64,000 bases of DNA from an uncultured Myxococcales bacterium (lineage in GTDB: Bacteria > Myxococcota_A > UBA9042). The stretch spans positions 1 through 64,000 of the forward strand of contig CAITYF010000159.1 of NCBI GenBank assembly GCA_903896545.1. Reading direction: 5' to 3'. A program made the translations under genes and the position numbers. Below the pieces are notes generated by a model that searched no databases, was not told the origin of the DNA, and was given only the letters and a program-made list of their open reading frames with translations. Positions within the stretch are counted from its first letter, which is position 1. Each line of letters opens with the position of its first letter. Below, one piece after another: positions 32,929 to 41,430 of the stretch.

Positions 32929-35511
32929 ATGTTGCATTTGCGGAAGGTTCTGGCGCTGGCGTTGCTGATGGCGTTGGGGGCGTGCTCAGAAGACGCCAAG
33001 ACGGTGGCGGACGATGTGCAGGTGGACGCGGCGGACGACGTCGCGGTGGACGTGACAACGCAAGGCACCGACGCTGTCGACGCGGCAGACGTTTTTGACC
33101 CCACGGGCGCGCTGGGGTTCCACAAAGCGCCGCCACTGCCGATCAACGCGTCGTCGTCGTCCCGCTTTCAGATCCCAACGACGTTCACCGTCGGTCAGTT
33201 TCAGCCCGGCGTCTGGGTTTTGCCCAACGGGCGGCTGCTGACTCCCGCGGGCGATCAAGTCGAGTTGAAAAGCTACGCGATGGGTATCGTCGCGCATCCC
33301 AACGGAAAATTCGCCTACATTTCCAACGATCGCGAGGACGGTCCGAGCCTGCAGGTGGTCGATCTGGCGCAAAAGAAGGTCGTGCAGACCGTGCCGCGGC
33401 CAGACTTGTACCGCTTCCTGGTGGTGTCGCCGGACGGGCAGTATCTGTACGCGTCGGGCGGTCCGGAGGCGACGTCGTGGCGCATGAAGATCGCTGCGGA
33501 CGGCACGCTGACCGAGGATCGTTCCTATTCGCCGAATCACGGCTTCTTCTCGATCGCGCTCTCGCCCGATGGCAAGAAACTCTACGGCGTCACCAGTTAC
33601 GCGACGCTTGGAAAGGCGGGCACGCAGCTCTTTTCCGGCTATGACGCGGACACGGGTGCGAACCTGTTTTCGGTGCTGACCGCGACGACGCCTTACGATT
33701 TGGTTGTCACGCCTGATGGCAAGTTCGCGTACTACGTGACTTGGCGCGACGGCAACGTCCAGCGCGTGGATCTGGCGAACCCGACCTCGCCGACGGAAGC
33801 CGACACGCTGCCGCTGGGCTTCAACGCGCAAGGCATCGTCGTTTCCCCCGATGGCAAGACGCTGTGGGCGTCGATCGTCGAAGCGGACGAAGTCGCGCAA
33901 ATCGACGCGGCGACGCTCAAGCTGGTCAAGCGGATTCCGGTCGGTATGGCGCCGCTGGATCAGCCGCTGATGTCGCCGCGCGGCCGTGATCCGGGGTTGA
34001 TGGCGCTCTCGCCCGACGGCAAGCGCCTGTACATCGTGTGCGCGATGTCCAACGAAGTGAGCGTGGTGGACACCGCGGCGGGTAAGGTCATCGGCGCGAT
34101 TCCGGTCGGCTGGTATCCATCTGGCGTCGCGGTGACGGCGGACGGCAAGTCGCTGCTCGTGGCCAACGCCAAGGGCGTGGGTCTGCCGCCGTGGGACGGT
34201 TCCACGTCCGTTGAGAAGGCGTACATCGGCACGCTGAGCATCATTCCGACTCCAGACGACGCGGCGCTGATTCAAGGCCAAAAAGACGTGTTGGACAACA
34301 TGATCGGCGTGACGGGGCTCGGTCGTCTGGCGCAAACGCCGGAGTCCAAGGTTGTGCTGCCGGAGAAAGGTCCGTCGCCGCAGATCAAGCACATCGTGTA
34401 CCTGATGCGCGAGAACAAGACGTTTGACGCGGAGCTGGGTGACATCGGAACGACCTTGAAAGAAGCCAAGGCAGATCCGAAGTTCACGATCTTTGGCGAG
34501 GAATTCACGCCGAACTTGCACAAACTGGCAGCGAACTACTGCCTTTTGGACAACTTCTACACGGACGGCGACTACTCGGCGACGGGGCACGGCTACGCGA
34601 CAGCAGGCAAGCCTTCGGATTACATCGAGAAGTTCTACGGTTTGTCCGACAAAGGCGCGGATCCGACCTGGAACGTGGGCAAGCTGTCCGCGCCGGGTCA
34701 GGGCTTCCTGTTTAGCAACATGCTGGCGTATGGCTACACGGCGGCGAGTTTCGGCGAGATCGTCGGCATGAACGACCCGTACATTTTTGAGAACGTGCTG
34801 CAGGGCGATTACCCGGGCCTTGTGTTCAATCTGGGGGTGAAGGACGTCGACAAGGCGAACTACTTCGCGGAGTGGATCAAGACCCACGACTTGCCGACGT
34901 TCACGTTCCTTTCCGTGCCCAACAACCACACGTGCTGTGGCGGCACGCCGGACAAGGAGTCGCCGCGCTCGATGGTGGCGGACAACGACTTGGGCACGGG
35001 CATCATCATCGACGCGCTGTCCAAGAGTCCGTACTGGCACGAGACAGTCGTCTTCATCTTTGAGGACGACCCGCAGGATGGCGGCGACTCCGTGGCGTAT
35101 CACCGCTCGCCGCTTCTGGTCGTCAGCCCGTGGTCGAAGAAGGGCACCGTACTGCACGATCACTTTGCGACCGCCGGCATACACGCGACGTTGGAGCGCA
35201 TGCTGGACGTGACGCCGCTGACGGAGCTGGATGCGCTGGCGTCGCCGATCTACGGCTGCTTTACGGACAAGCCCGACGACGGACCGTATCAGAAGCTCGA
35301 TCGCGTATACCCCGTGACGACCAACGCTCAGGAAAAAGGCAAGAAATGGTCCAAGGGCATCCAGAAGGCCTGGGACGAGATGCAGTTTGACGCGCCCGAT
35401 CAGAATCGCGGGTTGGGTCGACTGCTCTGGTTGATGTACAAAGGCACCCCGGCGCCGTGGCCCAATTGGTTGATTGGCCGCGCAGGAGAGGGTGTGGATG
35501 CGGACGATTAG
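32929..35511 (+). CDS. Beta-propeller phosphoesterase lipoprotein
   Basis: About 860 residues from the ATG at 32929 (GGGGGAAAC upstream). A lipoprotein signal peptide (ALLMALGAC) is followed by an Asp/Ala/Val tether. Residues about 60-430 form a YVTN-type seven-bladed propeller with repeated SPDGK/TPDGK turns (VVSPDGQYLYASG, ALSPDGKKLYGV, VVTPDGKFAYYV). From about 480 there is a PF04185-like phosphoesterase domain (acid phosphatase/phospholipase C type): HIVYLMRENKTFD, NFYTDGDYSATGHG, SVPNNHTCCGGTPD, IFEDDPQDGGDSVAYHRSP. First gene of an operon with porin and phosphatase genes, so release of phosphate from organic esters at the cell surface is likely. Confidence 0.87.
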   Translation: MLHLRKVLALALLMALGACSEDAKTVADDVQVDAADDVAVDVTTQGTDAVDAADVFDPTGALGFHKAPPLPINASSSSRFQIPTTFTVGQFQPGVWVLPNGRLLTPAGDQVELKSYAMGIVAHPNGKFAYISNDREDGPSLQVVDLAQKKVVQTVPRPDLYRFLVVSPDGQYLYASGGPEATSWRMKIAADGTLTEDRSYSPNHGFFSIALSPDGKKLYGVTSYATLGKAGTQLFSGYDADTGANLFSVLTATTPYDLVVTPDGKFAYYVTWRDGNVQRVDLANPTSPTEADTLPLGFNAQGIVVSPDGKTLWASIVEADEVAQIDAATLKLVKRIPVGMAPLDQPLMSPRGRDPGLMALSPDGKRLYIVCAMSNEVSVVDTAAGKVIGAIPVGWYPSGVAVTADGKSLLVANAKGVGLPPWDGSTSVEKAYIGTLSIIPTPDDAALIQGQKDVLDNMIGVTGLGRLAQTPESKVVLPEKGPSPQIKHIVYLMRENKTFDAELGDIGTTLKEAKADPKFTIFGEEFTPNLHKLAANYCLLDNFYTDGDYSATGHGYATAGKPSDYIEKFYGLSDKGADPTWNVGKLSAPGQGFLFSNMLAYGYTAASFGEIVGMNDPYIFENVLQGDYPGLVFNLGVKDVDKANYFAEWIKTHDLPTFTFLSVPNNHTCCGGTPDKESPRSMVADNDLGTGIIIDALSKSPYWHETVVFIFEDDPQDGGDSVAYHRSPLLVVSPWSKKGTVLHDHFATAGIHATLERMLDVTPLTELDALASPIYGCFTDKPDDGPYQKLDRVYPVTTNAQEKGKKWSKGIQKAWDEMQFDAPDQNRGLGRLLWLMYKGTPAPWPNWLIGRAGEGVDADD

Positions 35512-36601
35512 TTGCACGTTCTTGATTCTACTGGCGAGTTGCCGGCACCAATCGGAGCCGCAGACGACAGCACCGCAGGCTCAACCGGCCGCGGCTCCTG
35601 CGCCTGAGTCTGTTCCCGCGCCCGCCGCCGCAACGCCGACGTCGCGATCCGATCGCGCGCCGAGCGTGCAGCAAAGGCCGACGATGTGGTCGCGCGTGCG
35701 CGATTGGCCCGATCCGGTGGCAGTCGTTCAGGATACGCCGATCGCGCGCAAGGATCTGCTGGCCGATCTGCAAGCCGAGGTTGACGGTGGCGTGCTGACC
35801 AATGACGTCGACGAAGTCACTGGGCTGCGCGCCGCCGCGACGGCGCTGGAAGCGCGCATCGACGCCGTGATTGTGCACAAGGCGGTGCCAACGGGTGCAA
35901 TCCTGGCGGTTGAACGCGCGGCGCAAAGCGAGTTGGTGGCGGAGCAGACGCGCGCCGGTGGTCGCGATCTGTGGCTGAAGGCGATCGCGCGGCGTGGTCA
36001 GAGCGAAGAAGGACGGAAGCGATCGCTGCTGACCCAAGCGGGGCTGGATGCTCTCGTGGCCAAGGATGTCCCGCCCGCCACGGAAGCTGACCTGCGCGAG
36101 CGGTACGAGCACAACCAGAAGCTGCTGACGCTGCCTGCCGCCGTGCGCGTGCGCGAGATTTCCGTGCCGACGACGGACAAGCCGGGCTCAGTTCTGGCGG
36201 GCGCGGCGGAGACGAAGCTGAGCGCGCAGGTGCTGGGCGACCAACTGACCACGCCGACGAGCGGCTGGCTGACGCGGCGCGAGCTGGGACCGGAGCGCTG
36301 GGCGGCGGTTGCGAACCTGAAAGTCGGGCTGTTGACGCCGATTGTGCGGACGTCGTTTGGCGTCCACCGGCTGCAGGTCATCGAGCACCGCGCTGAACGC
36401 AAGCAGTCATGGGCAGAGGCGAAGGTGCGGCTGGCGGCGTACGTCGAGCGCTTTCGCACGTTTGAGGCGGGACACAAGCTCCTGCTGAAGCTTCGCGCGG
36501 CCGCCAAGGTGCAGCGTTTTTCGCCGTTTGACCATCCACCGGGCGGTTTGCCGCTGGCAGGTGATGTCACCGTCGGCGCTTTTGAGGAGGATGACGACTG
36601 A
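35498..36601 (+). CDS. Parvulin-type peptidyl-prolyl isomerase lipoprotein
   Basis: About 367 residues from the ATG at 35498 (GGAGAGG upstream), overlapping the previous gene by 14 bp. A short lipoprotein signal peptide (CTFLILLASC) and a Pro/Ala/Gln linker precede SurA/PpiC-like helices, then a parvulin domain (about 205-300: AAVRVREISVPTTD, TSGWLTRRELGPERWAAVA, RTSFGVHRLQVIEHR). Such proteins assist folding of outer-membrane proteins. It overlaps the next gene, a porin, by one base (TGATG), suggesting a dedicated chaperone for that porin. Confidence 0.85.
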   Translation: MRTISCTFLILLASCRHQSEPQTTAPQAQPAAAPAPESVPAPAAATPTSRSDRAPSVQQRPTMWSRVRDWPDPVAVVQDTPIARKDLLADLQAEVDGGVLTNDVDEVTGLRAAATALEARIDAVIVHKAVPTGAILAVERAAQSELVAEQTRAGGRDLWLKAIARRGQSEEGRKRSLLTQAGLDALVAKDVPPATEADLRERYEHNQKLLTLPAAVRVREISVPTTDKPGSVLAGAAETKLSAQVLGDQLTTPTSGWLTRRELGPERWAAVANLKVGLLTPIVRTSFGVHRLQVIEHRAERKQSWAEAKVRLAAYVERFRTFEAGHKLLLKLRAAAKVQRFSPFDHPPGGLPLAGDVTVGAFEEDDD

Positions 36602-37857
36602 TGCGATTTCTTGCCTTCGCGCTTCTGGCCAGTGCCACCTTTGCGCAAACCTCCTACGCCCAAGCGCAACCCAACGCGACGGATGCTGGTACGGATTCGG
36701 CCGACGGTGTTGACGTCAATCCGGCTGATTCCAACAACGGTAGCGTCGCTCGCGATACCGGCGAACGCACGACTGTCGCGCCGACGCCGACCGCGGTTGC
36801 GACCGGCCCATTGCGGGACCTGACGCTTGAGCCGACCGGCTTGCTGCGGACCAGCATCATCTACTCGACGTCAGACACTTCCGTCGTGGGCGGCAAGACG
36901 GTGGATTCGTCCAAAGCCGATCCGTCGCTGTTTGGTTATCGCCAAGGCTTCGTCTTGGAAAACGCGCAGTTTGGCGTGAAGGGTAAGTCGGCGGAATCTG
37001 GGCTCTACTACAGCGCGCGCGTGGAAATGGTGCCGCGTGAAAAAGACGGCAACAGCTCGCGCGACTTTTTGCGTGACGGCTACATCGGCTGGAACGGCTT
37101 GAAGGTCGTCGACGTGCGGCTTGGCTGGCAAAAGGTGGCGTTCTCCCAGGCCAATCTGAAAGGCACACACGACCAAACGCTGCCGTACGCGCCGACGTTT
37201 GACGTGTTCACGCCGACGCGGCAACTCGGCCTGACGGTCGCGGGCATGGACACCAAAGAGCGGGTAAAAGTGACGGTGGGCGCGTTCAACTCGGCCAAAC
37301 AGGCGCTGGAACAGCTCACGGACTCTTCACAGTTGATGATGGCTGGCCGCGCGGAAGTGAACATTGACCGCTTCCTGGGCGACGACGTCGGCTTCAAGTG
37401 GCGCATTGGCGGCGGTGCGGCGTACACCAAGAAGTACTTCGACAACGGACAGCAGCGCATGTGGTTCGGCGCGGACACGCGCGCGCGCTGGCGCTGGCTG
37501 GAACTGGAAGCGGAATTCGTGCAGATGCAGTTTTTCACCGACGCCGCGTCGGATGGATCGCAGCCTGTGCACGCTGGCAGTGGTTGGCACACCGACTTGA
37601 CCGGCTGGCTCCTGGACGACCGCGTGTCGATCACCGGGCGCATCGAGCAGATGGACGGCGACGACACGCTGACCGACGGTCAAAGTCTGATCATCGACAC
37701 GTTGGCGCGGCAGAAGAAGCAGTGGATGACGCTGGGCATTGGTTACACGCACGGGAAGGTCGGTCGCTGCATTCTGGCGTGGATTCATCGCTCCGAGTTG
37801 GAAGGGTTTGAGCTGGCCAACGACAATGGCCAGTTGACCTGCCATGTGGCATTCTAA
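36601..37857 (+). CDS. Phosphate-selective porin O/P-like outer-membrane protein
   Basis: This 418-residue protein has a signal peptide (FALLASATFAQTSYA), an acidic linker (about 20-60), then a barrel with QGFVLENAQFGVKGKSAES and RDGYIGWNGLKVVDVRLGWQK, ending in Phe (QLTCHVAF). The DGYI..G...VRLGWQKVAFSQ part resembles the OprP/OprO porin family. Two cysteines near the C-terminus could form a disulfide. Flanking phosphatase genes support phosphate or phosphorylated-compound uptake, but substrate selectivity cannot be read from the sequence. Confidence 0.75.
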   Translation: MRFLAFALLASATFAQTSYAQAQPNATDAGTDSADGVDVNPADSNNGSVARDTGERTTVAPTPTAVATGPLRDLTLEPTGLLRTSIIYSTSDTSVVGGKTVDSSKADPSLFGYRQGFVLENAQFGVKGKSAESGLYYSARVEMVPREKDGNSSRDFLRDGYIGWNGLKVVDVRLGWQKVAFSQANLKGTHDQTLPYAPTFDVFTPTRQLGLTVAGMDTKERVKVTVGAFNSAKQALEQLTDSSQLMMAGRAEVNIDRFLGDDVGFKWRIGGGAAYTKKYFDNGQQRMWFGADTRARWRWLELEAEFVQMQFFTDAASDGSQPVHAGSGWHTDLTGWLLDDRVSITGRIEQMDGDDTLTDGQSLIIDTLARQKKQWMTLGIGYTHGKVGRCILAWIHRSELEGFELANDNGQLTCHVAF

Positions 37858-37928
37858 GCGTGCTGACCGGTCTTGAACCGCGGTCAGTGTGTGTCGAGAC
37901 GAGCCTGGGCGACTGTTTTGGGGGAACT

Positions 37929-39314
37929 ATGAAGCGTTTTGCGGTGATTTTGGCATGTTTTGCGCTGCCGGCGTGCTTGGAAACCAAGGCAGCGACCAAC
38001 GCGGCTGATGTGGCGACGACCGAGGACACCGCCGCGGTGGACATTGCGGGCGACGCTTCCACGACGACGGGTGACTCGCCGGTTGCCGTGACCGCGCCTG
38101 CAAGCTGGGCGAGCGACCCGAACAAGGCCGTGAAAGCGGTGCACATGACGTGGCAACACGATGCGTCGACGACCGTCACGGTGCAGTGGACGACCCCGGC
38201 GACGACGTTGGACGGCTACACGCCGAAGGTGTGGTTCGGCCCCGCTTCTGGCGCCGCTGACGATGGCAGCAAGATGCAGTTCGCCCCCGCGCTCACCGCG
38301 ACCGGTGCGGGTGAAATCTACTACCAGACGATCACCGACGTGACGCCCGATACGCCGAGCTACATCACGTGGACCGTCGAACTGACCGGTTTGAAGCCGG
38401 CGACCGACTACGTCTTCCGCGCTGGAACGTGGGCGGACTTCAAGGCAGGCGCGTTCGTCTCGCCGGACCTCTCAGACGTTCAGCATGTACGCACCGCGAT
38501 AGCCAAGGGCAAGCGCGACCCGTTCAACCTGATCCTCTGCGGTGACAGCCGCGGCGGCACGGAGAAGATCCGCACGAACGCGGACCGTTTGGCGAAGATC
38601 GACGCCGCGTTTTGGCTCTTCAACGGCGACTTCAACGAGACTGGCGTGCAGGAACAGTGGGACGACTGGTTCGACGCGATGAAGCCAATCCTGAGCAAGC
38701 GTCCGCTCATGCCGGTGCAGGGCAACCACGAGTTCTTCCCGCCGACGTTCTACGGCCAGTTTGCGCTGCCGGTTGAGGCGGGCGTGGGCGCGGACTACAA
38801 GGAGCACGCGTGGTCGTTTACCTACGCGAATGTGCACTTTATCGGCTTGGATTCGACGCAGGATTCCAACGTTCAGGATCAGGTCGCCTGGCTTGAATCC
38901 GACCTGAAAGCCGCGCGCGCCGACAAGGACATCGACTGGATCATCGCGACGATGCACCATCCCGCGTACTCGGCGTGCACCAACCATGGCTCGACTGATC
39001 GCGTGCAGAAGTATTGGGTGCCGCTGTTCGAGAAGTACGACGTGGATCTGATCTTTGCCGGCCATGACCACAACTACGAGCGTTCCTGGCCGTGGCGCGC
39101 CAACGCCAAGGTCGACAAGGGGCCGATTTACGTCGTCGCGGGCGCGTTCTACGCCGACGGTTATACGAACGGCAAAGACACCTGGACGGCGACTTCATCC
39201 CACGGCAACAAAGGCAACTACGTGGAAATGCAGGTCAACGGCAGCAAGATCACGTTCACGGCGTACAGCGGTGATGGCTCCGAGACGCTGGACACGTACA
39301 CGCTGCAAAAATGA
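37929..39314 (+). CDS. Purple-acid-phosphatase-like metallophosphoesterase lipoprotein
   Basis: About 461 residues from the ATG at 37929 (GGGGGAACT upstream). A lipoprotein signal (ACFALPAC) and acidic tether lead to a fibronectin-III-like N-domain (about 75-200, VTVQWTTPATTLDGYTP) and a calcineurin-like phosphoesterase domain. Metal motifs are ILCGDSRGG, LFNGDFNE, VQGNHEF, TMHHPAYS and FAGHDHNYERSW, matching the five-block pattern of purple acid phosphatases. It probably releases phosphate from esters outside the inner membrane. The 71-bp gap after the porin gene could hold a weak promoter, but all genes share direction. Confidence 0.88.
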   Translation: MKRFAVILACFALPACLETKAATNAADVATTEDTAAVDIAGDASTTTGDSPVAVTAPASWASDPNKAVKAVHMTWQHDASTTVTVQWTTPATTLDGYTPKVWFGPASGAADDGSKMQFAPALTATGAGEIYYQTITDVTPDTPSYITWTVELTGLKPATDYVFRAGTWADFKAGAFVSPDLSDVQHVRTAIAKGKRDPFNLILCGDSRGGTEKIRTNADRLAKIDAAFWLFNGDFNETGVQEQWDDWFDAMKPILSKRPLMPVQGNHEFFPPTFYGQFALPVEAGVGADYKEHAWSFTYANVHFIGLDSTQDSNVQDQVAWLESDLKAARADKDIDWIIATMHHPAYSACTNHGSTDRVQKYWVPLFEKYDVDLIFAGHDHNYERSWPWRANAKVDKGPIYVVAGAFYADGYTNGKDTWTATSSHGNKGNYVEMQVNGSKITFTAYSGDGSETLDTYTLQK

Positions 39315-39715
39315 CCCGCTGGACGGCAACGTTGCTTTTGGTGGCGTGTTCGCCCGCGGCTCGCGTCGCGCCTGAACAGGATGATGTTGCTGCGGAAGTG
39401 AGCGTAGCCAGTGATGCTGCGGCAGCCGATACTGCCAAGCCTGTCGACGCTGTGAAATCCGCCGACACGTCCATCCTGTGCGACCTCGACTGCGACGACG
39501 GCAAGCCGTGCACCCTGGACGTCTGCTACTTCAAGATCGGCTGCACCCACGTCCCGCGCTCCGGCACGTGCAACGACGGGAACCCGTGTACGACCGGCGA
39601 CTTCTGCGTCGACGACACGTGTTCTGGCGCGGCGATGAACTGTGACGATGGCAACGCCTGCACCGACGACGCGTGCGCGCTTCCCGGCGCCTGCACGTAC
39701 ACGAGCCACTGCTGA
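39311..39715 (+). CDS. Small Cys-rich repeat lipoprotein
   Basis: This 134-residue protein starts as ATGA on the stop of the phosphatase gene. A lipoprotein signal (ATLLLVAC) and Asp/Ala/Val tether are followed by Cys-rich modules CDDGKPCTLDVC, CNDGNPCTTGDFC and CDDGNACTDDAC. The same CDDGN.CT...C modules make up most of the 748-residue lipoprotein at 51297-53543. Disulfide-stabilised, possibly metal-binding surface protein; no enzymatic function is visible. Confidence 0.8.
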   Translation: MTRWTATLLLVACSPAARVAPEQDDVAAEVSVASDAAAADTAKPVDAVKSADTSILCDLDCDDGKPCTLDVCYFKIGCTHVPRSGTCNDGNPCTTGDFCVDDTCSGAAMNCDDGNACTDDACALPGACTYTSHC

Positions 39716-39891
39716 AACGTGATCAGCGGTTGTTTGTCGCGCGTGCGGCGGCACGGCAACGTTTTCGCGGCAGCACTGTCATCGTGCGACATCGCCGCGA
39801 CGGGATCGCAACGGGATCGCCAAGATCGCCACATCATGGATGTTTTCGCACTACGCTGGATCAGGCCAACCTTGCTGGCCCGGAGCAGCCG

Positions 39892-41070
39892 ATGCGGATT
39901 CTCTACGGTGTGGCGGGTGAAGGGCTGGGGCACGCGATGCGGACACAGGCTGTGGCGCAGCACCTGCTCGCGCAGGGGCATGACGTGCGCGTGCTGGCAG
40001 CGGGACGCGCGTCGGATGCGTTGAGCCCGCATTTGCCCTACGTCCGGCGGATCGAGGGGCTGGAGCTGGCAATTGCTGGCAACAAGGTCGACCGGACAGG
40101 GACGCTCGTACACAACCTGACGCGCGCGTTGGGCAATGTGCGGCACAATCTGGCGGCTTGGCAGGATCTGCTGCTGGAGCCGGCGGCGCTGCCCGTTGAG
40201 CAGCCGATGCAACTCGCGGTGAACGCGCCGGCGCCCACGACGCGGAGTTCGCTGCAGTTGGTGCCGGACGAGCCGATGGGTCCCGCGAATTTCGAGCCGA
40301 ATCTGGTGATTTCGGACTTTGAGACCTGGACTTGGTGCTGCGCGCGGATGCACGGGCTGCCGCTGCTGGCCATCGACAACTGCCAGTCCATCAATCGGCT
40401 GGAGCATCCCAAGGCGGTGCGCGCTGGCCAACGTGCGTCGTTTGAACTGGCCCGCGCGGTCGTCAAGGCCAAGACGCCGGGCGCGGATCACTACGTGATT
40501 CCGACGTTTTTCCGCACCTCGGTGGTCAAGAAACGCACGACGATGGTGCCGCCGATTCTGCGGGCCGCGGCGCTGCGGGCGATTGCGCGTGAAGGGGCTC
40601 ACGTGGTCGTGTACCAATCCGCAGAAGGCTGGAGCGACCTTCCCGACGTGCTCAAGCGCATTCCGCAAGTGGACTTTCACGTCTACGGTTTTCGCCGGGA
40701 CATCACAGCGGACGTGCGCGATGACAACCTGCTGTATCGGCCAATCAGCGAGCACGGCTTCCTGCAGGACCTCGCGAGTTGTCGTGCGGTGATCGCCAGC
40801 GCCGGGTTTACGTTGATGTCCGAAGCGCTGTGGCTGGGCAAGCCGATGTTGGCCGTGCCGCTCGCCGGGCAGTTTGAGCAGATGATGAACGCGCGTTGGC
40901 TGGAGCATCTGGGCTACGGGATGATGACGGAGTCGCTCGGCCGCAAGGCGATCCTGAAGTTGCTGGACAAAGGCGATGGCTGCCGCGAGAAGATGCGACG
41001 GCACCGGCAGTATGGCAACGCGGAGGCGTTTGAAGTGATTGACGACCAGATCGATCGGCTGGCGCGCTAG
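39892..41070 (+). CDS. Glycosyltransferase (GT-B, MurG/GT1-like)
   Basis: About 392 residues from the ATG at 39892; the track frame begins much earlier in the previous gene. The N-terminal MRILYGVAGEGLGHAMRTQ is the glycine loop of GT-B enzymes, and the C-domain has the nucleotide-sugar motif VIASAGFTLMSEALWLGKPML followed by PLAGQFEQMMNARWLEHLGYG. This pattern fits UDP-GlcNAc-type transferases related to MurG and to the archaeal/bacterial MJ1255-like group. No signal peptide; a membrane-associated cytosolic enzyme acting on a lipid acceptor is likely. Acceptor unknown. Confidence 0.82.
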   Translation: MRILYGVAGEGLGHAMRTQAVAQHLLAQGHDVRVLAAGRASDALSPHLPYVRRIEGLELAIAGNKVDRTGTLVHNLTRALGNVRHNLAAWQDLLLEPAALPVEQPMQLAVNAPAPTTRSSLQLVPDEPMGPANFEPNLVISDFETWTWCCARMHGLPLLAIDNCQSINRLEHPKAVRAGQRASFELARAVVKAKTPGADHYVIPTFFRTSVVKKRTTMVPPILRAAALRAIAREGAHVVVYQSAEGWSDLPDVLKRIPQVDFHVYGFRRDITADVRDDNLLYRPISEHGFLQDLASCRAVIASAGFTLMSEALWLGKPMLAVPLAGQFEQMMNARWLEHLGYGMMTESLGRKAILKLLDKGDGCREKMRRHRQYGNAEAFEVIDDQIDRLAR

Positions 41071-41181
41071 AACGCCGAGGCACTACCGGAGGCCGAGGCT
41101 GGCAAAAAGGCGCAAGCAGGGCAACGATGCGCTGCGCCGAGCATCTGCGGCCAGCCGACCCGGAGTGGGTGGATCGGTGTC

Positions 41182-41430
41182 CTAGACCGGCAGAACAATC
41201 CCCGCGCCCGCAAACAGCACCGCCACACCGCCGCGCACCGGGTAGACGAGCTCGCCATCGGCGCGCAGCAGTCCAGCGTCCAGAGGCGCGCGCACGAGCG
41301 TTCCCGTGCCATCGCGCAGCGCCAGGCGAGAAATATCCCCGTTCAACGCGACAATCAGCGGCGCCGGAGCGGGATGCAGAGGTTGATGCGTCAACGGACA
41401 GGCGAGGAGGTCGGAATTCACCGCGCTCAC
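41182..41430 (-). CDS. Trm112/UPF0434-like small protein
   Basis: About 82 residues from a GTG at 41430 that overlaps the previous stop as GTGA. The pattern SDLLACPLTHQPLHP near the start and LRADGELVYPVRGGVAVL near the end matches Trm112/YcaR-like proteins (LxCPxxxxxL...YPxxxGIPxLL). Only one of the zinc-binding cysteines is present. Trm112-like proteins often stabilise methyltransferases. The track frame from 42012 is a shadow of the neighbouring gene. Confidence 0.6.
   Translation of the reverse strand: MSAVNSDLLACPLTHQPLHPAPAPLIVALNGDISRLALRDGTGTLVRAPLDAGLLRADGELVYPVRGGVAVLFAGAGIVLPV

Noticed and set aside
39716-39790. Hairpin GAAACGT...ACGTTTTC after the Cys-rich lipoprotein gene
   Set aside because: The stem is bulged and the loop long, with only four Ts; not convincing as an intrinsic terminator.
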